Below, one piece after another: positions 24,335-35,872 of a DNA stretch of 64,000 nt. The notes beneath the pieces are model-generated. The model was not told the DNA's origin. It worked only from the letters and a program-made list of their open reading frames with translations, and searched no databases. The stretch comes from Hordeum vulgare subsp. vulgare. Lineage: Eukaryota; Streptophyta; Magnoliopsida; Poales; Poaceae. The translations under genes were made by a program, and so were the position numbers. The stretch lies in NCBI RefSeq assembly GCF_904849725.1, contig NC_058522.1:234397084-234461083 (forward strand), read 5' to 3'. Within the stretch, counting starts at the first letter, position 1. Every line of letters starts with the position of its first letter.

Positions 24335-24696
24335 TATATCCATGGCTCACGCTCGTGTGTTGCGTGATAGTTATAAAAGGTTTGAGAAAGTAAGAGTGTG
24401 AAAACAATTACTTGGCCAATACCGGGGTTGTGCTTGATTTAAATTGGTTGTGTGGGGATGATGGAGCATAGCCAGACTATATGATTTTGTAGGGATAACT
24501 TTGTTTGGCCTTGTTATTTCGAAAGTTCATGAATACCTTGCTAGTTTGCTTGAAGTATTATTGTTTTCATGTCAATAGCAAACTATTGTTTTGAATCTTA
24601 CGGATCTGAACATTCATGTCACATGAAAGAAGTTGCAAAGGATAACTATGCTAGGTAGCATTCCACATCAAAAATTCAGTCTGTATCACTTCCCTA
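24335..24696 (+). other. Non-coding 3' internal region of element B, right of element F
   Basis: Continues from 14102 after F and one TSD copy are removed; collinear with 33940-34298 in element C. No gene seen. Confidence 0.75.
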
Positions 24697-24731
24697 CTCG
24701 AGGACGAGCAGGAGTTAAGCTTGGGGATGCT
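24697..24731 (+). other. Pre-PPT hairpin core and polypurine tract of element B
   Basis: CTCG-AGGA-CGAG at 24697-24708, then 23 nt including the PPT with AAGCTTGGGGATGC at 24717-24730, directly before the 3' LTR. Confidence 0.8.
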
Positions 24732-26262
24732 TGATACGTCTCCAACGTATCTATAATTTTTTATGGTTTCATGCTATTATCCTGTCAAACTTTGGATGTT
24801 TTGTATGCCTTTTATATCTTTTTGGGACTAACTTATTAACTCAGTCACAAGTGCCAGTTCCTGTTTTTTCCGTGTTTTTTGACCCCTTTGAGAGGAGGAT
24901 TTTAAACGGAGTCCAAACGGAACAAAACTTCCAAAAAGATTTTTTTCCGAAACAGAAGAAGATCGGGAGGCTTGAGAACCAAGGCAGGGGGCCACCACGG
25001 ACCCCACAAGCCCCCTAGCCGCGGCCAGGGAGGCCCGCGCCTCCCAGGCTGGTGGGCTCCCTGGGCCACCTCTACCCTAGGTCTTTCGTCTATATATTCC
25101 CAATAATTCCAGAAAAAATCAGGAGATCATCAAAAGTACTTTTCCGCCGCCGCAAGTTTCTGTCTCCGCAAGATCCCATCTAGTGCATGTTCTGGTGCCC
25201 TACCGGAGGGGAGATTCGGATACGGAGGGCTTCTTCATCAACACCATGACCTCTCCGATGATGCGTGAGTAGTTCACCATAGACCTACGGGTCCATAGCT
25301 AGTAGCTAGATGGTTTCTTCTCTCTCTTGGATCTTCAATACAAAGTTCTCCATGATCTTCATGGAGATCTATCCGATGTAATCTTCTTTTGCGGTGTGTT
25401 TGTCGAGATCCAATGAATTGTGGATTTATGATCAGATTATCTATGAATCTTATTTGAGTTTCTTCTGATCTCTCTTATGCATGATTTCATATCCTTGTAA
25501 TTCTCTTCGAGTTCTGGTTTTGTTTGGCCAGCTTCATCTATGATTCTTGCAATGGGAGAAGTGCTTGGTTTTGGGTTCATGCCGTGCGGTGACCTCACCC
25601 AGTGACAGAAGGGGTAGCGAGGCACGCATCGTGTTGTTGCCATCAAGGGTAAAAAGATGGGTTTTTCATCCTTGGTTCGAGTTTATCCCTCTACATCATG
25701 TCATCTTGCTTAAGGCATTACTCTGTTCGTCATGAACTCAATACACTAGATGCATGTTGGATAGCGGTCGATGTGTGGAGTAATAGTAGTAGATGCAGAA
25801 AGTATCGGTCTACTTGTCTCGGACGTGATGCCTATATGTATGATCATTGCCTTAGATATCGTCATGACTTTGCGCGGTCCTACCAATTGCTCGACAGTAA
25901 TTTGTTCACCCACCGTAATATTTGCTATTTTGAGAGAAGCCTCTAGTGAACATTATGGCCCCCGGGTCTACTTCACACCATATTTTCAGCCTTACACTTT
26001 TTGTTCGTTGCACTTTCCGCCTTGAGATCTCACTTTGCAATCAATCTTGAAGGGATTGACAACCCCTTTATAGCGTTGGGTGCAAGCTCTTTTGTGTTTG
26101 TGCAGGTACTCTGGACTTGACAAGATTCTCCTACTGGATTGATACCTTGGTTCTCAAACTTAGGGAATTACTTACTTCTCATGTGTTGCATCGCCCTTTC
26201 CTCTTCAAGGGAAAAACCAACGCAAGCCCAAGAGACGACACAAGATTTCTGTCGCCGTAGCA
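24732..26262 (+). repeat. 3' LTR of element B
   Basis: TGATACGTCTCCAACG to CCGTAGCA, 1531 bp, then TSD CACAT. It has the same extended 3' end as the 5' LTR (TTTCTGTCGCCGTAGCA), confirming the pair. TATA-like motif at 25091-25097. Confidence 0.92.
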
Positions 26263-26267
26263 CACAT
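26263..26267. repeat. Target-site duplication of element B, right copy
   Basis: CACAT, matching 9289-9293. Confidence 0.92.
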
Positions 26268-27628
26268 ATGAGCTAAGGTAAGCTCTCCAATGGAACTAGT
26301 GGGGGTGCATCCAACTTGTTTGCTCATGAAGACCTAGAGCTCATTTGAGGAGGCTCATCATTGGAATATGCAAACCAAGTTCTATAGTTTAAGGGTCTCC
26401 ACATAGTTCTATGGAGTACAAATATATCAATGGAGTACGAGTGTGGATCTTTCAAAAGGAATAGTAGTGTTGCCCTCTTCTCTCTCTTTTTTTTCTTTTT
26501 TTTTTGTGGCCTCTTTGGCTCTTTGTATTTATCTCTCATTTGTCCTCTTGGGATCTTTTCATTTTGTCCTCTTTGGGATCTTTTCCTCACTTAAGGGCAA
26601 CACTCTATTTTTTACAAGAATAGCAAGAAAAATCTTCACACTTTATAAGAAGTACTCAACATAAAGAACGATGAACACTATCATGATATATGCAAATGTA
26701 TGCCTCTGTCAGTGTAGCAGGATATGCAATGATACTAGTGCATCATGTAGCAAAAATAATAAGGGCAAAGCCCAACTAACATGCGGCTCCTCGACCAAGC
26801 ATAAGCATCTATGACATGAAGATCAAGTCATGAGATGATAGATGTTGCATGGCAATGTATCTCAGAAAGGCTATGGAAATGCCTTAATAGGTAGGTATGG
26901 TGGTTGTTTTGAGGAAAGATATAATGAGGCTTATGTATGACAGAGCGTATCATGTCATGGGTTTGGATGCACCGGCGAAGTTTGCACCAACTCTCAAGAT
27001 GAGAAAGGGCAATGCATGGTACCGAAGAGGCTAGCAAAATATGGATGGTGGAAGTGCCAATAATCGAATACTCACATTAGTTTGAAGAACTCATACACTT
27101 ATTATTGGTAACTCTCTGTCTAGTCAGGAAATTCCCAAAGAGACAAGCACCCCGAGGAGGAGTGTTTGGGGGTTTGGTTATCCTTGCGCATCCTCAACCC
27201 ATGGTAACGTGAGGGTACTCTATATATTCCAACCCCTCCAGAGGTTAGCGACCCATTTAATAGCTAGAGATCTCAACTAATTTTTAGTTTTTAAAAAACA
27301 CACGGATTTCCCAAAATACGACACCTATCACTAATAGGCTCAAGCTCTTGGCACCAATAGTCCAAACATTACTCAAATCAATACCTCAAAACTATTGCAA
27401 GTTACTAATATACTTAAATAGCAACCTTAATTGTTGAGTATATAGGCAATTTTCCGAGTAGATTAATCCATAAAATAATTACTAACATGGCATTGACTAG
27501 ATTCATGACTTACTGATCACGGAGCATACTAGCAAATACTACGCATATAGCAGAAACATCTACGCACATAGCTAGTACTACTAGGGCAGAAATAAACAGG
27601 AGCAGGATAAACAGGTTATACCCTCCGA
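26268..27628 (-). other. Non-coding internal region of A3, right of element B
   Basis: Homologous on the minus strand to about 13,210-14,040 in B (motifs around GCCGGTGCA and CTCAAAACA.CCACCATACC). T-rich low-complexity stretch at 26480-26510. No gene supported. Confidence 0.65.
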
Positions 27629-27739
27629 TCAGCCACTTGGCCTAGCAGCAGCGTTGGTGGTAGCAACATCCTCTGTCGCCTTCTTCTCAGCTTCAGCCTT
27701 CTGGAGGAGGGTACGGTCGGCTTCGCTTGGTTCAGCCAT
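27629..27739 (-). CDS. Short charged ORF near the end of A3, unknown
   Basis: 36 aa from ATG at 27737-27739, starting MAEPSEADRTLLQKAEAEKK, rich in Ala, Glu and Lys with a predicted helix. GC-rich compared with its surroundings. No domain known to me; it may be a leader peptide of a retroelement or chance. Confidence 0.2.
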   Translation of the reverse strand: MAEPSEADRTLLQKAEAEKKATEDVATTNAAARPSG

Positions 27740-27810
27740 GGCGATGACGAAGACGACGCAAACGTAGATGAAGCACGCGAACCGAGGCGAGCAGTCGCGT
27801 GATCGCTCCC

Positions 27811-29353
27811 TGATACGTCTCCAACGTATCTATAATTTTTGATGGTTTAATGCTATTATCTTGTCAAACTTTGGATGTTTTGCATGCCTTTTATTTATTT
27901 TCTGGGACTGACTTATTAACTCAGTGCCAAGTACCAGTTCTTGTTTTTTCCATGTTTTTGACCCCTTTCAGAGGAGATTTTGAAACAGAGTCCAAACGGA
28001 AGAAAATCCCCGAAAAGATTTTTTCTGGAACGGAAGAAGATCGGAGAGCTTGGGGGCCAAGTCAGAAGAGCCCCAGGGGCCCCACAAACCCCCACCCCGC
28101 GTCCAGGGGGCCGCGCCATGCAGGCTTGTGGGCCCCCTGGAGGTCCCCTGACCTAGATCTTGCGCCTATAAATTCCCAAATATTCCCAAAAAAATCAGGG
28201 GATCATCGTCACTTTTCCGCCGTCGCAAGCTTCTATCTCCGCAAGATCCCATCTGGGGCACGTCCTGGTGCCCTGCCGGAAGGGGGGATTCGGACACGGA
28301 AGGCTTCTCCATCTACACCATGACCTCTCCGATGATGTGTGAGTAGTTCACCATAGACCTACGGGTCCATAGCTAGTAACTAGATGGCTTCTTCTTTCTC
28401 TTGTATCTTCAATACAAAGTTCTCTATGATCTTCATGCAGATCTATCCGATGTAATCTTCTTTTGCGGTGTGTTTGTCGAGATCCGATGAATTGTGGATT
28501 TATGATCAGATTATCTATGAATCTTATTTGAGTTTCTTCTCATCTCTCTTATGCATGATTTCATATCCTTGTAATTCTCTTCGAGTTGTGGGTTTTGTTT
28601 GGCCAACTAGATCTATGATTCTTGTAATGGGAGAAGTGCTTGGTTTTGGGTTCATACCGTGCGATGACCTCACCCAGTGACAGAAGGGGTAGCGAGGCAC
28701 GTATCGTGTTGTTGCCATCAAGGGTAAAAAGATGGGGGTTTCATCATTGGTTTGAGATTATCCCTCTACATCATGTCTTCTTGCTTAAAGCGTTACTCTG
28801 TTCGTCATGAACTCAATACACTAGATGCATGCTGGATAGCGGTCGATGTGTGGAGTAATAGTAGTAGATGCAGAAAGTATCGGTCTACTTGTCTCGGACG
28901 TGATGCCTATATGCTAGATCATTGCCTTAGATATCGTCATGACTTTGCGCGGTTCTATCAATTGCTCAACAGTAATTTGCACCCACCGTAATACTTGCTA
29001 TTTTGAGAGAAGTCTCTAGTGAACACTATGTCCCCCAAGGTCTCTCCACACCATATTTTCAGCCTTACACTTTTTACTTCGTTGCACTTTCCGCCTTCAG
29101 ATCTCACTTTTGCAAACAATCTTGAAGGGATTGACAACCCCTTTAAAGTGTTGGGTGCAAGTTAGTTTGTGTTTGCGCAGGTACTCTGGACTTGACGAGA
29201 CCCTCCTTCTGGATCGATACCTTGGTTCTCAAACTGAGGGAAATACTTACTGCTCCTGTGCTGCATCACCTTTTCCTCTTCAAGGGAAAAACCAACGCAA
29301 GCCCAATCTCCGTCAACGTGTTAATTTCTGGCGCTGTTGTTTGAGAAGTAGCA
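27811..29353 (+). repeat. 5' LTR of element C
   Basis: TGATACGTCTCCAACG to GTAGCA, 1543 bp. TATAAAT at 28167-28173. Its end contains a TTTCTGGCGCTGTTG primer-site-like copy (about 29325-29340) before the final GTAGCA. Confidence 0.9.
28167..28173 (+). promoter_or_regulatory. TATA box of element C 5' LTR
   Basis: GCGCCTATAAATTCCC, 356 nt from the LTR start. Confidence 0.6.
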
Positions 29354-29363
29354 GAAGGATTTC

Positions 29364-29381
29364 TGGTGCCGTTGCCGGGGA
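29364..29381 (+). other. Primer-binding site of element C (tRNA-Asp)
   Basis: TGGTGCCGTTGCCGGGGA, one base from the tRNA-Asp complement. Confidence 0.92.
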
Positions 29382-29587
29382 GGAAGATCAAGTTAAGAAC
29401 TCATCCAAGTAAGTGTCGCAAACTCATCTCTTGCATTTACTTTGTTTGCCAGTTGCCTCTCGTTTTCCTCTCCCCCACTTCACTAATTTGCCTCTTTCGT
29501 TCGCCTTTTCGTTCGCCTTTTTCGTTCGCCCTTTTTCTCACCCGATTTTTTGTTTGCTCGTGTGCTTGCTTGCTTGTTGAAGTCACC

Positions 29588-31141
29588 ATGAACGAAAATA
29601 CCAAGCTTTGTGACTTCTCGAATACTAATAATAATGATTTTATTAGTACTCCGATTGCTCCCGCCACTAGTGCAGAGTCATACGAAATCAATGCCGCTTT
29701 TGCCGAATCTTGTTATGAAAGAGGAATTCTCTGGCCTTCCTAGTGAAGATGTCGCATCCCATCTCAATACCTTCATTGAGCTTTGTGATATGCAAAAGAA
29801 AAGAGATGTGGATAATTACTTGACTAAATTGAAGCTTTTTCCTTTCTCGTTGCGAGATCTTGCAAAAACTTGGTTTTCTTCTTTTCCCAAAAATAGTATC
29901 GATTCTTGGGATAAGTGCAAAGATGCTTATACATCCAAGTATTTTCCACCGGCTAAGATCATCTCGCTCCGTAATGATATCATGAATTTCAAGCAACTTG
30001 ATCATGAGCATGTTGCACAAGCTTGGGAGAGAATGAAATTAATGATTAGAAATTGTCCCGCTCATGGCTTGAGCCTTTGGATGATTATTCAAATCTTTTA
30101 CGCTGGCTTGAATTTCGCTTCTAGAAATATCTTGGACTCGCCTCAGGTGGAACGTTCATGGAAATCACGTTAGGAGAAGCCACAAAGCTCTTAGACAACA
30201 TCATGACGAACTACTCTCAGTGGCACACTGAAAGGTCACCTGCTAGTAAGAAGGTACACGCTATAGAAGAAATTAACTCGTTGGGTGCTAAGATGGATGA
30301 GTTAATGAATTTGGTTGCTAGTAGAAGTGCTCCTTTGGATCCTAATGATTTGCCTTTTTCTTCTTTGATTGAGAGTAGCAACGCTAGCTTGGACGTAAAT
30401 TTTGTTGGTAGGAATAACTTTGGCAACAACAACGCTTTTAGAGGAAACTATGTTTCTAGGCCTTTTCCTAATAACTCCTCTAATAACTTTGGCAACTCCT
30501 ACAACAATACCCATGGAAATTACAATAGATTACCCTCTAATCTAGAGAGTAATATCAAAGAGTTCATCAACTCTCAAAAGATTTTCAATGCGTCCATAGA
30601 GGAAAAACTACACAAAATTGACGATTTGGCTAAGAGCGTTGATAGGATTTCTTGTGATGTTGATGCTTTGAAAGTTAGATGTGATCCTCCCAAAATCAAC
30701 ATGGATGAAACTTTGAAAGCTATGCGTGTTTCCATGATTGAGAGCCAAGAAAGAACCGCCCAAATTCGTGCTAGACATGAATGGCTTAAAAAGGCGTGTT
30801 CTCGTGATGAGAATCACGAAGATCTTAAAGTGCTTGGTGTGACTCCCATTGAATCTTTGTTTTCTTGTGTCAAACCTAATAATTATGGGGCTGGATATGA
30901 ATCCACTTTGGTTGAAAAGTGCCCCAATGATTCGGAGTCCATCTATCTTGATGCTAAAAGCGTTAAAAGTGGAGTAGAAGACGTTAAAACTTTGAGTAGT
31001 AATGAAGTTACTACCGTGGATTTCAAGGAATTCAATTATGATAGTTGCTCCTTGATTGAATGCATTTCTTTTATGCAATCCATGTTGAACTCTCCACACG
31101 CTTATAGCCAAAACAAAGCCTGTACCGATCATATCGTCTAA
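29588..31141 (+). pseudogene. Athila-type gag, frameshifted
   Basis: ATG at 29588. The capsid domain runs 29,700-30,150 with LPSEDVASHLNTFIELCD, LKLFPFSLRDLAKTWF, KYFPPAKI, LRNDIMNFKQ and AWERMKLMIRNCPAHG, the typical order of the plant retrotransposon gag family. After a frame change near 30,150 it continues MEITLGEATKLLDNIM, then an Asn/Gly-rich stretch (FGNNNAFRGNY) and a long charged C-terminal part to a TAA at 31139-31141. Another frame change lies near 29,700. No zinc knuckle is present, usual for this lineage. Not translatable as one protein. Confidence 0.85.
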
Positions 31142-31663
31142 GCTATGATAAAAGCTCTTGAAGAGAAACTTGAATTGGAAGTCTCAAACCCTAGAAAGCT
31201 TCATGATGAGTGGGAACCTACCATCAAAATCAAAATCAAAAACTATGAGTGCAATGCTTTGTGTGATTTGGGTGCTAGTGTTTCTGCGATTCCAAAGTCT
31301 TTATGTGATATTCTGGGTTTTAATGAGATTGAAGAGTGTTCTCTTAATTTGCATCTTGCTGATTCTACTATCAAAAAACCCATGGGAAGGATCAATGATG
31401 TTCTTATTATCGCAAATAGGAACTATGTACCCGTGGATTTCATTGTGCTTGACATTGATTGCAATCCTACATGCCCTATTATTCTTGGTAGACCTTTCCT
31501 AAGGACTATCGGTGCTATCATCGATATGAAGGAAGGGAATATTAGATTTCAATTTCCTTTAAGGAAGGGCATGTAACACTTTCCTAGAAAGAAAATAAGA
31601 TTGCCTTATGAATCCATGATGAGGGCTACTTATGGTTTGAGCACCAAAGACGACGATATGTGA
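31142..31663 (+). pseudogene. Athila-type aspartic protease, last coding part of element C
   Basis: Same frame as the gag C-terminal part, separated by one TAA. CDLGASVSAIPKSLCD holds the catalytic Asp-Leu-Gly-Ala-Ser; then LADSTIKKPMGRI, PVDFIVLDID and CPIILGRPFL. A TAA at 31574-31576 breaks the tail, which otherwise stays in frame to a TGA at 31661-31663 (RLPYESMMRATYGL). RT, RNase H and integrase are absent: the element goes straight into the conserved non-coding block, so the loss predates its insertion or was by an internal deletion. Confidence 0.85.
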
Positions 31664-31678
31664 TTCTATCGCTTCTAT

Positions 31679-31726
31679 GCCTAGCTAAGGGCGTTAAACA
31701 ATAGCACTTGTTGGGAGGCAACCCAA
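31679..31726 (+). other. Conserved structured block after the protease (copy in element C)
   Basis: GCCTAGCTAAGGGCGTTAAA, CAATAGCACTTG, TTGGGAGGCAACCCAA. The same block follows ORF-X in A and B. Confidence 0.7.
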
Positions 31727-34298
31727 TGAATTTATCTTTTTTCTTTCTGTTTTTTGCATGCACACTTTCACAATTTTGTTTTTATTGTGGTTTTTGTGTT
31801 TCTTTTTGTGTTTGAGCCAAGCAAAGCCTTTATGACTAGTCTTGGTAATGGTTGTTTGATCTTGTTGGAAAAAGACAGAAACTTTTCACTCACGAGATGA
31901 TTTTTCATTTTTATTAAGAAAGAGTTTTTGAGCTGATTCTTTTTGCTGCTGATTGATATGATTTTTCCCTAGACCTTCGTAATTTTTCAGATTTTTTGAG
32001 GTACCATAAGTATACGAAGTATACAGATTGCTACAGACTGGTGTGTTTTTGACAGATTCTGTTTTTGTTGAGTTGGTTGCTTGTTTTGATGAAACTATGG
32101 TTAGTATCGGGGGATACTAGCCATGGAAAAGTGAGAATACAGTAGCCCATCATCAATATAGATGGAATTCAAGTTTGCTATAATACCAAAAGAAGTGGTA
32201 GTTTGTTTTCTTGTACTAATGTTATCACAAGTTTGTGTTTAAGTTTTGTGTTGTGAAGTTTTCAAGTTTTGGGTGACGTTCTCATGGACAAATAGATAAG
32301 GAGTGGAAAGATCTCAAGCTTGGGGATGCCCAAGGCCCCCCAAGCCAAATTCAAGGACACCCAAAAGCCTAAGCTATGGGATGCCCCGGGAAGGCATCCC
32401 CTCTTTCGTCTTCAATCCATCGGTAACATTACTTCGAGCTATATTTTTATTCACCACATGATATGTGTTTTGCTTGGAGCGTCTTGTATCATAGGAGTCT
32501 TTTCTTTTTGTTGTGTCACAATCATCCTTGCTGCACACCTTTTTGAGAGAGAGAGACATGCACTCATCGTGATTTTGCTAGAATGCTCATAGTGCTTCAC
32601 TTATATCTTTTGAGCTAGATACTTTTGCTCTAGTGCTTCACTTATATCTTTTGAGCTAGATACTTTTGCTCTTGTGCTTCACTTATATCTTTAGAGCACG
32701 ACGGTGCGTGATTTGGTAGTTGGCTTATGCTATGAAAGTAGTCCCATGTGCTAGGTACCCAAAGAGGATGCAAAAACCTCCATCTTCATGTGCATTGAGT
32801 AGAAAGAGAAGTTTCGATTCCTCTCAATTAGTTTTGAGACACGGATTCGGTAATATTGAGAGTTATGTTAGTAGGGTGTTGTGAATCTAGAAATACTTGT
32901 GTTGAAGTTAGTGATTCCCGTAGCATGCACGTATGGTGAACCGCTATGTTAGGAAGTCGGAGCATGATTGATTTATTGATTGTCATCCTTTGTGTTGAGG
33001 TTGGGATCGCACCATGGTTTACACCTACCAACCCTTCCCCCCAGAGTATGCGTTTAGCACTTTGTTTCGATTACTAATAAAAACTTTTGCAACAAGTATG
33101 TGAGTTCCTTATGACTAATGTTGAGTCCATGGTATAGATGCACTTTCACCTTCCACCATTGCTAGCTTCTCTAGCGCCGCGCAATTCTCGTCGGTGCACA
33201 AACCCACCAAATTCCTTCCTCAAAACAGCCACCATACCTACCTACTATGGCATTTTCATAGCCATTCCGAGATATATTGCCATGCAACTACCACCGTTCC
33301 GTCTCATGACTTGTGTCGTCACTCTCATATTGCCATTGCATGATCATACTAGATCGTTGCACATCCCGGTACACTGCCGGAGGCATTTCCTATCGAGTCA
33401 TCATCATTGTGATCTTTCAGCTTTGAGTAACTAAAAAGTGTGATGATCATCATTATTAGAGCATTGTACCATGTGAGGAAATAAATAAAAAGAGGCCTAA
33501 GATCCCAAATAAAAATAAATAAATAAATAAAAGAGATAAGAGAAAAAGAGAGAAGGGACAATGCTACTATCTTTTTACACACTTGTGCTTCATAATAGCA
33601 CCATGTTCTTCATGACTGAGAGCTTCTTGCTTTGTCACTGCCATATGCTAGTGGGAATCTTCATTATATAACTTGGCTTGTATATTCCAATGATGGGCTT
33701 CCTCAAAATTTCCCTAGGTCTTCGTGAGCAAGCAAGTTGGATGCACACCCACTAGTTTTCCCTTGAGCTTTCACATACTTATAGCTCTAGCGCATCTCTT
33801 GTATGGCAATCCCTACTCATTCACATTGATGTCTATTAATGGGCATCTCCTTAGCCAATTGATACGCCGAGTCAATGTGACCATCTCCTCCTTTTTGTCC
33901 CACAACCACCACCACACTCTATTCCACCTATAGTGCTATATCCATGGCTCACGCTCATGTATTGCGTGATAGTTATAAAAAGTTTGAGAAAGTAAGAGTG
34001 CGAAAACAATTACTTGGCCAATACCGGGGTTGTGCATGATTTACATTAGTTGTGTGAGGATGATGGAGCATAGCCAGACTATATGATTTTGTAGGGATAA
34101 CTTTCATTGGCCTTGTTATTTTGAAAGTTCATGATTAACTTGCTAGTTTGCTTGAAGTATTATTGTTTTCATGTCAATATCAAACTATTGTTTCGAATCT
34201 TACGGATCTGGACATTCATGTCACGTGAAAGAAGTTGCAAAGGACAACTATGCTAGGTAGCATTCCACATCAAAAATTCATTCTTTATCACTTCCCTA
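31727..34298 (+). other. Non-coding 3' internal region of element C
   Basis: No supportable gene. Collinear with B over its full length. Exact PPT motif copy at 32316-32329 and a decayed one near 32366. A short tandem duplication lies at about 32,590-32,690 (repeated CTTCACTTATATCTTTTGAG). Confidence 0.7.
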
Positions 34299-34333
34299 CT
34301 CAAGGACGAGCAGGAGTTAAGCTTGGGGATGCT
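34299..34333 (+). other. Pre-PPT motif and polypurine tract of element C
   Basis: CTCA-AGGA-CGAG (the stem pair broken by G to A) then 23 nt with AAGCTTGGGGATGC at 34319-34332, up to the LTR. Confidence 0.75.
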
Positions 34334-35844
34334 TGATACGTCTCCAACGTCTCTATAATTTTTGATGGTTTCATGTTATTATCTTGTCAAACTTTGGATG
34401 TTTTGCATACCTTTTATATATTTTTTGGGACTAACTTATTAACTCAGTGCCAAGTGCCAGTTCCTGTTTTTTCCATGTTTTTGACCCCTTTCAGAGGAGA
34501 TTTTGAAACGGAGTCCAAACGGAAGAAAATCCCCGAAAAGATTTTTTCCGTAACGGAAGAAGATGAGGAGACTTGAGATCCAAGGCAGGAGGGCCCCAGG
34601 GGCCCCACAAGCCCTCACCCCACGGCCATGGGGGAGGTCACGGCCCACGGGCTTGTGGGCCCCCTGGACGCCCTCTGCCCTAGGGGTTGCGCCTATATAT
34701 TCCCTAAAAATCCCAAAAAATCAGGAGATCATCGAAAGTACTTTTCCGCCACTGCACGCTTCTATCTCCGCAAGATCCCATGTGGGGCACGTTCTGGTGC
34801 CCTGCCGGAGGGGGATTCGGATACGGAGGGCTTCTTCATCAACACCATGACCTCTCCGATGATGCGTGAGTAGTTCACCATAGACCTACGGGTCCATAGC
34901 TAGTAAGTAGATGGCTTCTTCTCTCTCTTGGATCTTCAATACAAAGTTCTCCATGATCTTCATGGAGATATATCCGATGTAATCTTATTTTGCGATGCGT
35001 TTGTCGAGATCCGATGAATTGTGGATTTATGATCAGATTATCTATGAATCTTATTTGAGTTTCTTCTCATCTCTCTTATGCATGATTTCATATCCTTGTA
35101 ATTCTCTTCGAGTTGTGGGTTTTGTTTGGCCAACTAGATATATGATTCTTGCAATGGGAGAAGTGCTTGGTTTTGGGTTCATGCCGTGCGGTGACCTCAC
35201 CCAGTGACAGAAGGGGTAGCGAGGCACGCATCGTGTTGTTGCCGTCAAGGGTAAAATAATGGGGTTTTCATCATTGGTTTGAGATTATCCCTCTACATCA
35301 TGCCATCTTGCTTAAGGCGTTACTCTGTTCGTCATGAACTCAATACACTAGATGCATGCTGGATAGCGGTCAATGTGTGGAGTAATAGTAGTAGATGCAG
35401 AAAGTATCGGTCTACTTGTCTCAGACGTGATGCCTATATGTATGATCATTGCCTTAGATATCATCATGACTTTGCGCGGTTCTATCAATTGCTCGACAGT
35501 AATTTGTTTACCCACCGTGATATTTTCTATTTTGAGAGAAGCCTCTAGTGAACATTATGGCCCCCGGGTCTACTCCACACCATATTTTCAGCCTTACACT
35601 TTTTACTTCGTTGCACTTTCCGCCTTCAGATCTCACTTTGCAAACAATCTTGAAGGGATTGACAACCCCTTTGAAGCGTTGGGTGCAAGCTCTTTATTGT
35701 TTTGCGAAGGTACTCTGGACTTGACGAGATTCTCCTACTGGATTCATACCTTGGTTCTCAAACTGAGGGAAATACTTACTGCTCCTGTGTTGCATCACCC
35801 TTTCCTCTTCAAGGGAAAAACCAACGCAAGCTCAAGAGACGACA
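34334..35844 (+). repeat. Second Athila-type LTR of element C, possibly recombinant
   Basis: TGATACGTCTCCAACG to GACGACA. TATATAT at 34694-34700. It differs from the 27811 LTR by eye at about 6 % in the first 170 bases and more in the GC-rich part, and its 3' end is unlike that of the 27811 LTR. Left context is a 3' LTR (after a PPT); right context is a 5' LTR (before a primer site). Confidence 0.82.
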
Positions 35845-35854
35845 GAAGGATCTC

Positions 35855-35872
35855 TGGCACCACTGCCGGGGA
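35855..35872 (+). other. Second tRNA-Asp-like primer site, right of the LTR
   Basis: TGGCACCACTGCCGGGGA, 15 of 18 bases as the tRNA-Asp complement, 10 nt after the LTR end. Its presence shows that this LTR once headed an internal region to the right. Confidence 0.75.

Larger units (their letters stand above)
9294..26262 (+). mobile_element. Element B: complete non-autonomous Athila-type retrotransposon with nested element F
   Basis: Both LTRs, tRNA-Asp primer site, PPT and a 5-bp TSD are present. Without element F and one copy of its TSD it is about 6.7 kb. It encodes only the unknown ORF-X, with no gag, protease, RT or integrase, so it depends on an autonomous Athila-type partner. The LTRs differ from each other clearly more than F's do (about ten differences in the first 250 bases by eye), which fits B being older than the element nested in it. 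Confidence 0.92.
7059..27810 (-). mobile_element. Element A3: Athila-type element, split by element B and cut by element C
   Basis: Minus strand: internal region 27810-26268 and 9293-8705, then PPT and 3' LTR 8704-7059. The two internal halves rejoin when B and its TSD (CACAT) are removed. The right part matches the 3' internal regions of B and C by eye (e.g. motifs around CAAAACAACCACCATACC and CATTTCCATAGCC). Its 5' LTR is not in the window; element C starts at 27811 inside A3. Confidence 0.7.
27811..35872 (+). mobile_element. Element C: Athila-type element with broken gag-protease and anomalous right LTR
   Basis: 5' LTR, tRNA-Asp primer site, gag, protease, conserved block, non-coding 3' region, PPT, second LTR. 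The 3' non-coding region is collinear with B's. The second LTR is followed by another primer site rather than by CTCCC (27806-27810), so the right end is not a simple insertion end. No RT or integrase. Confidence 0.8.
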
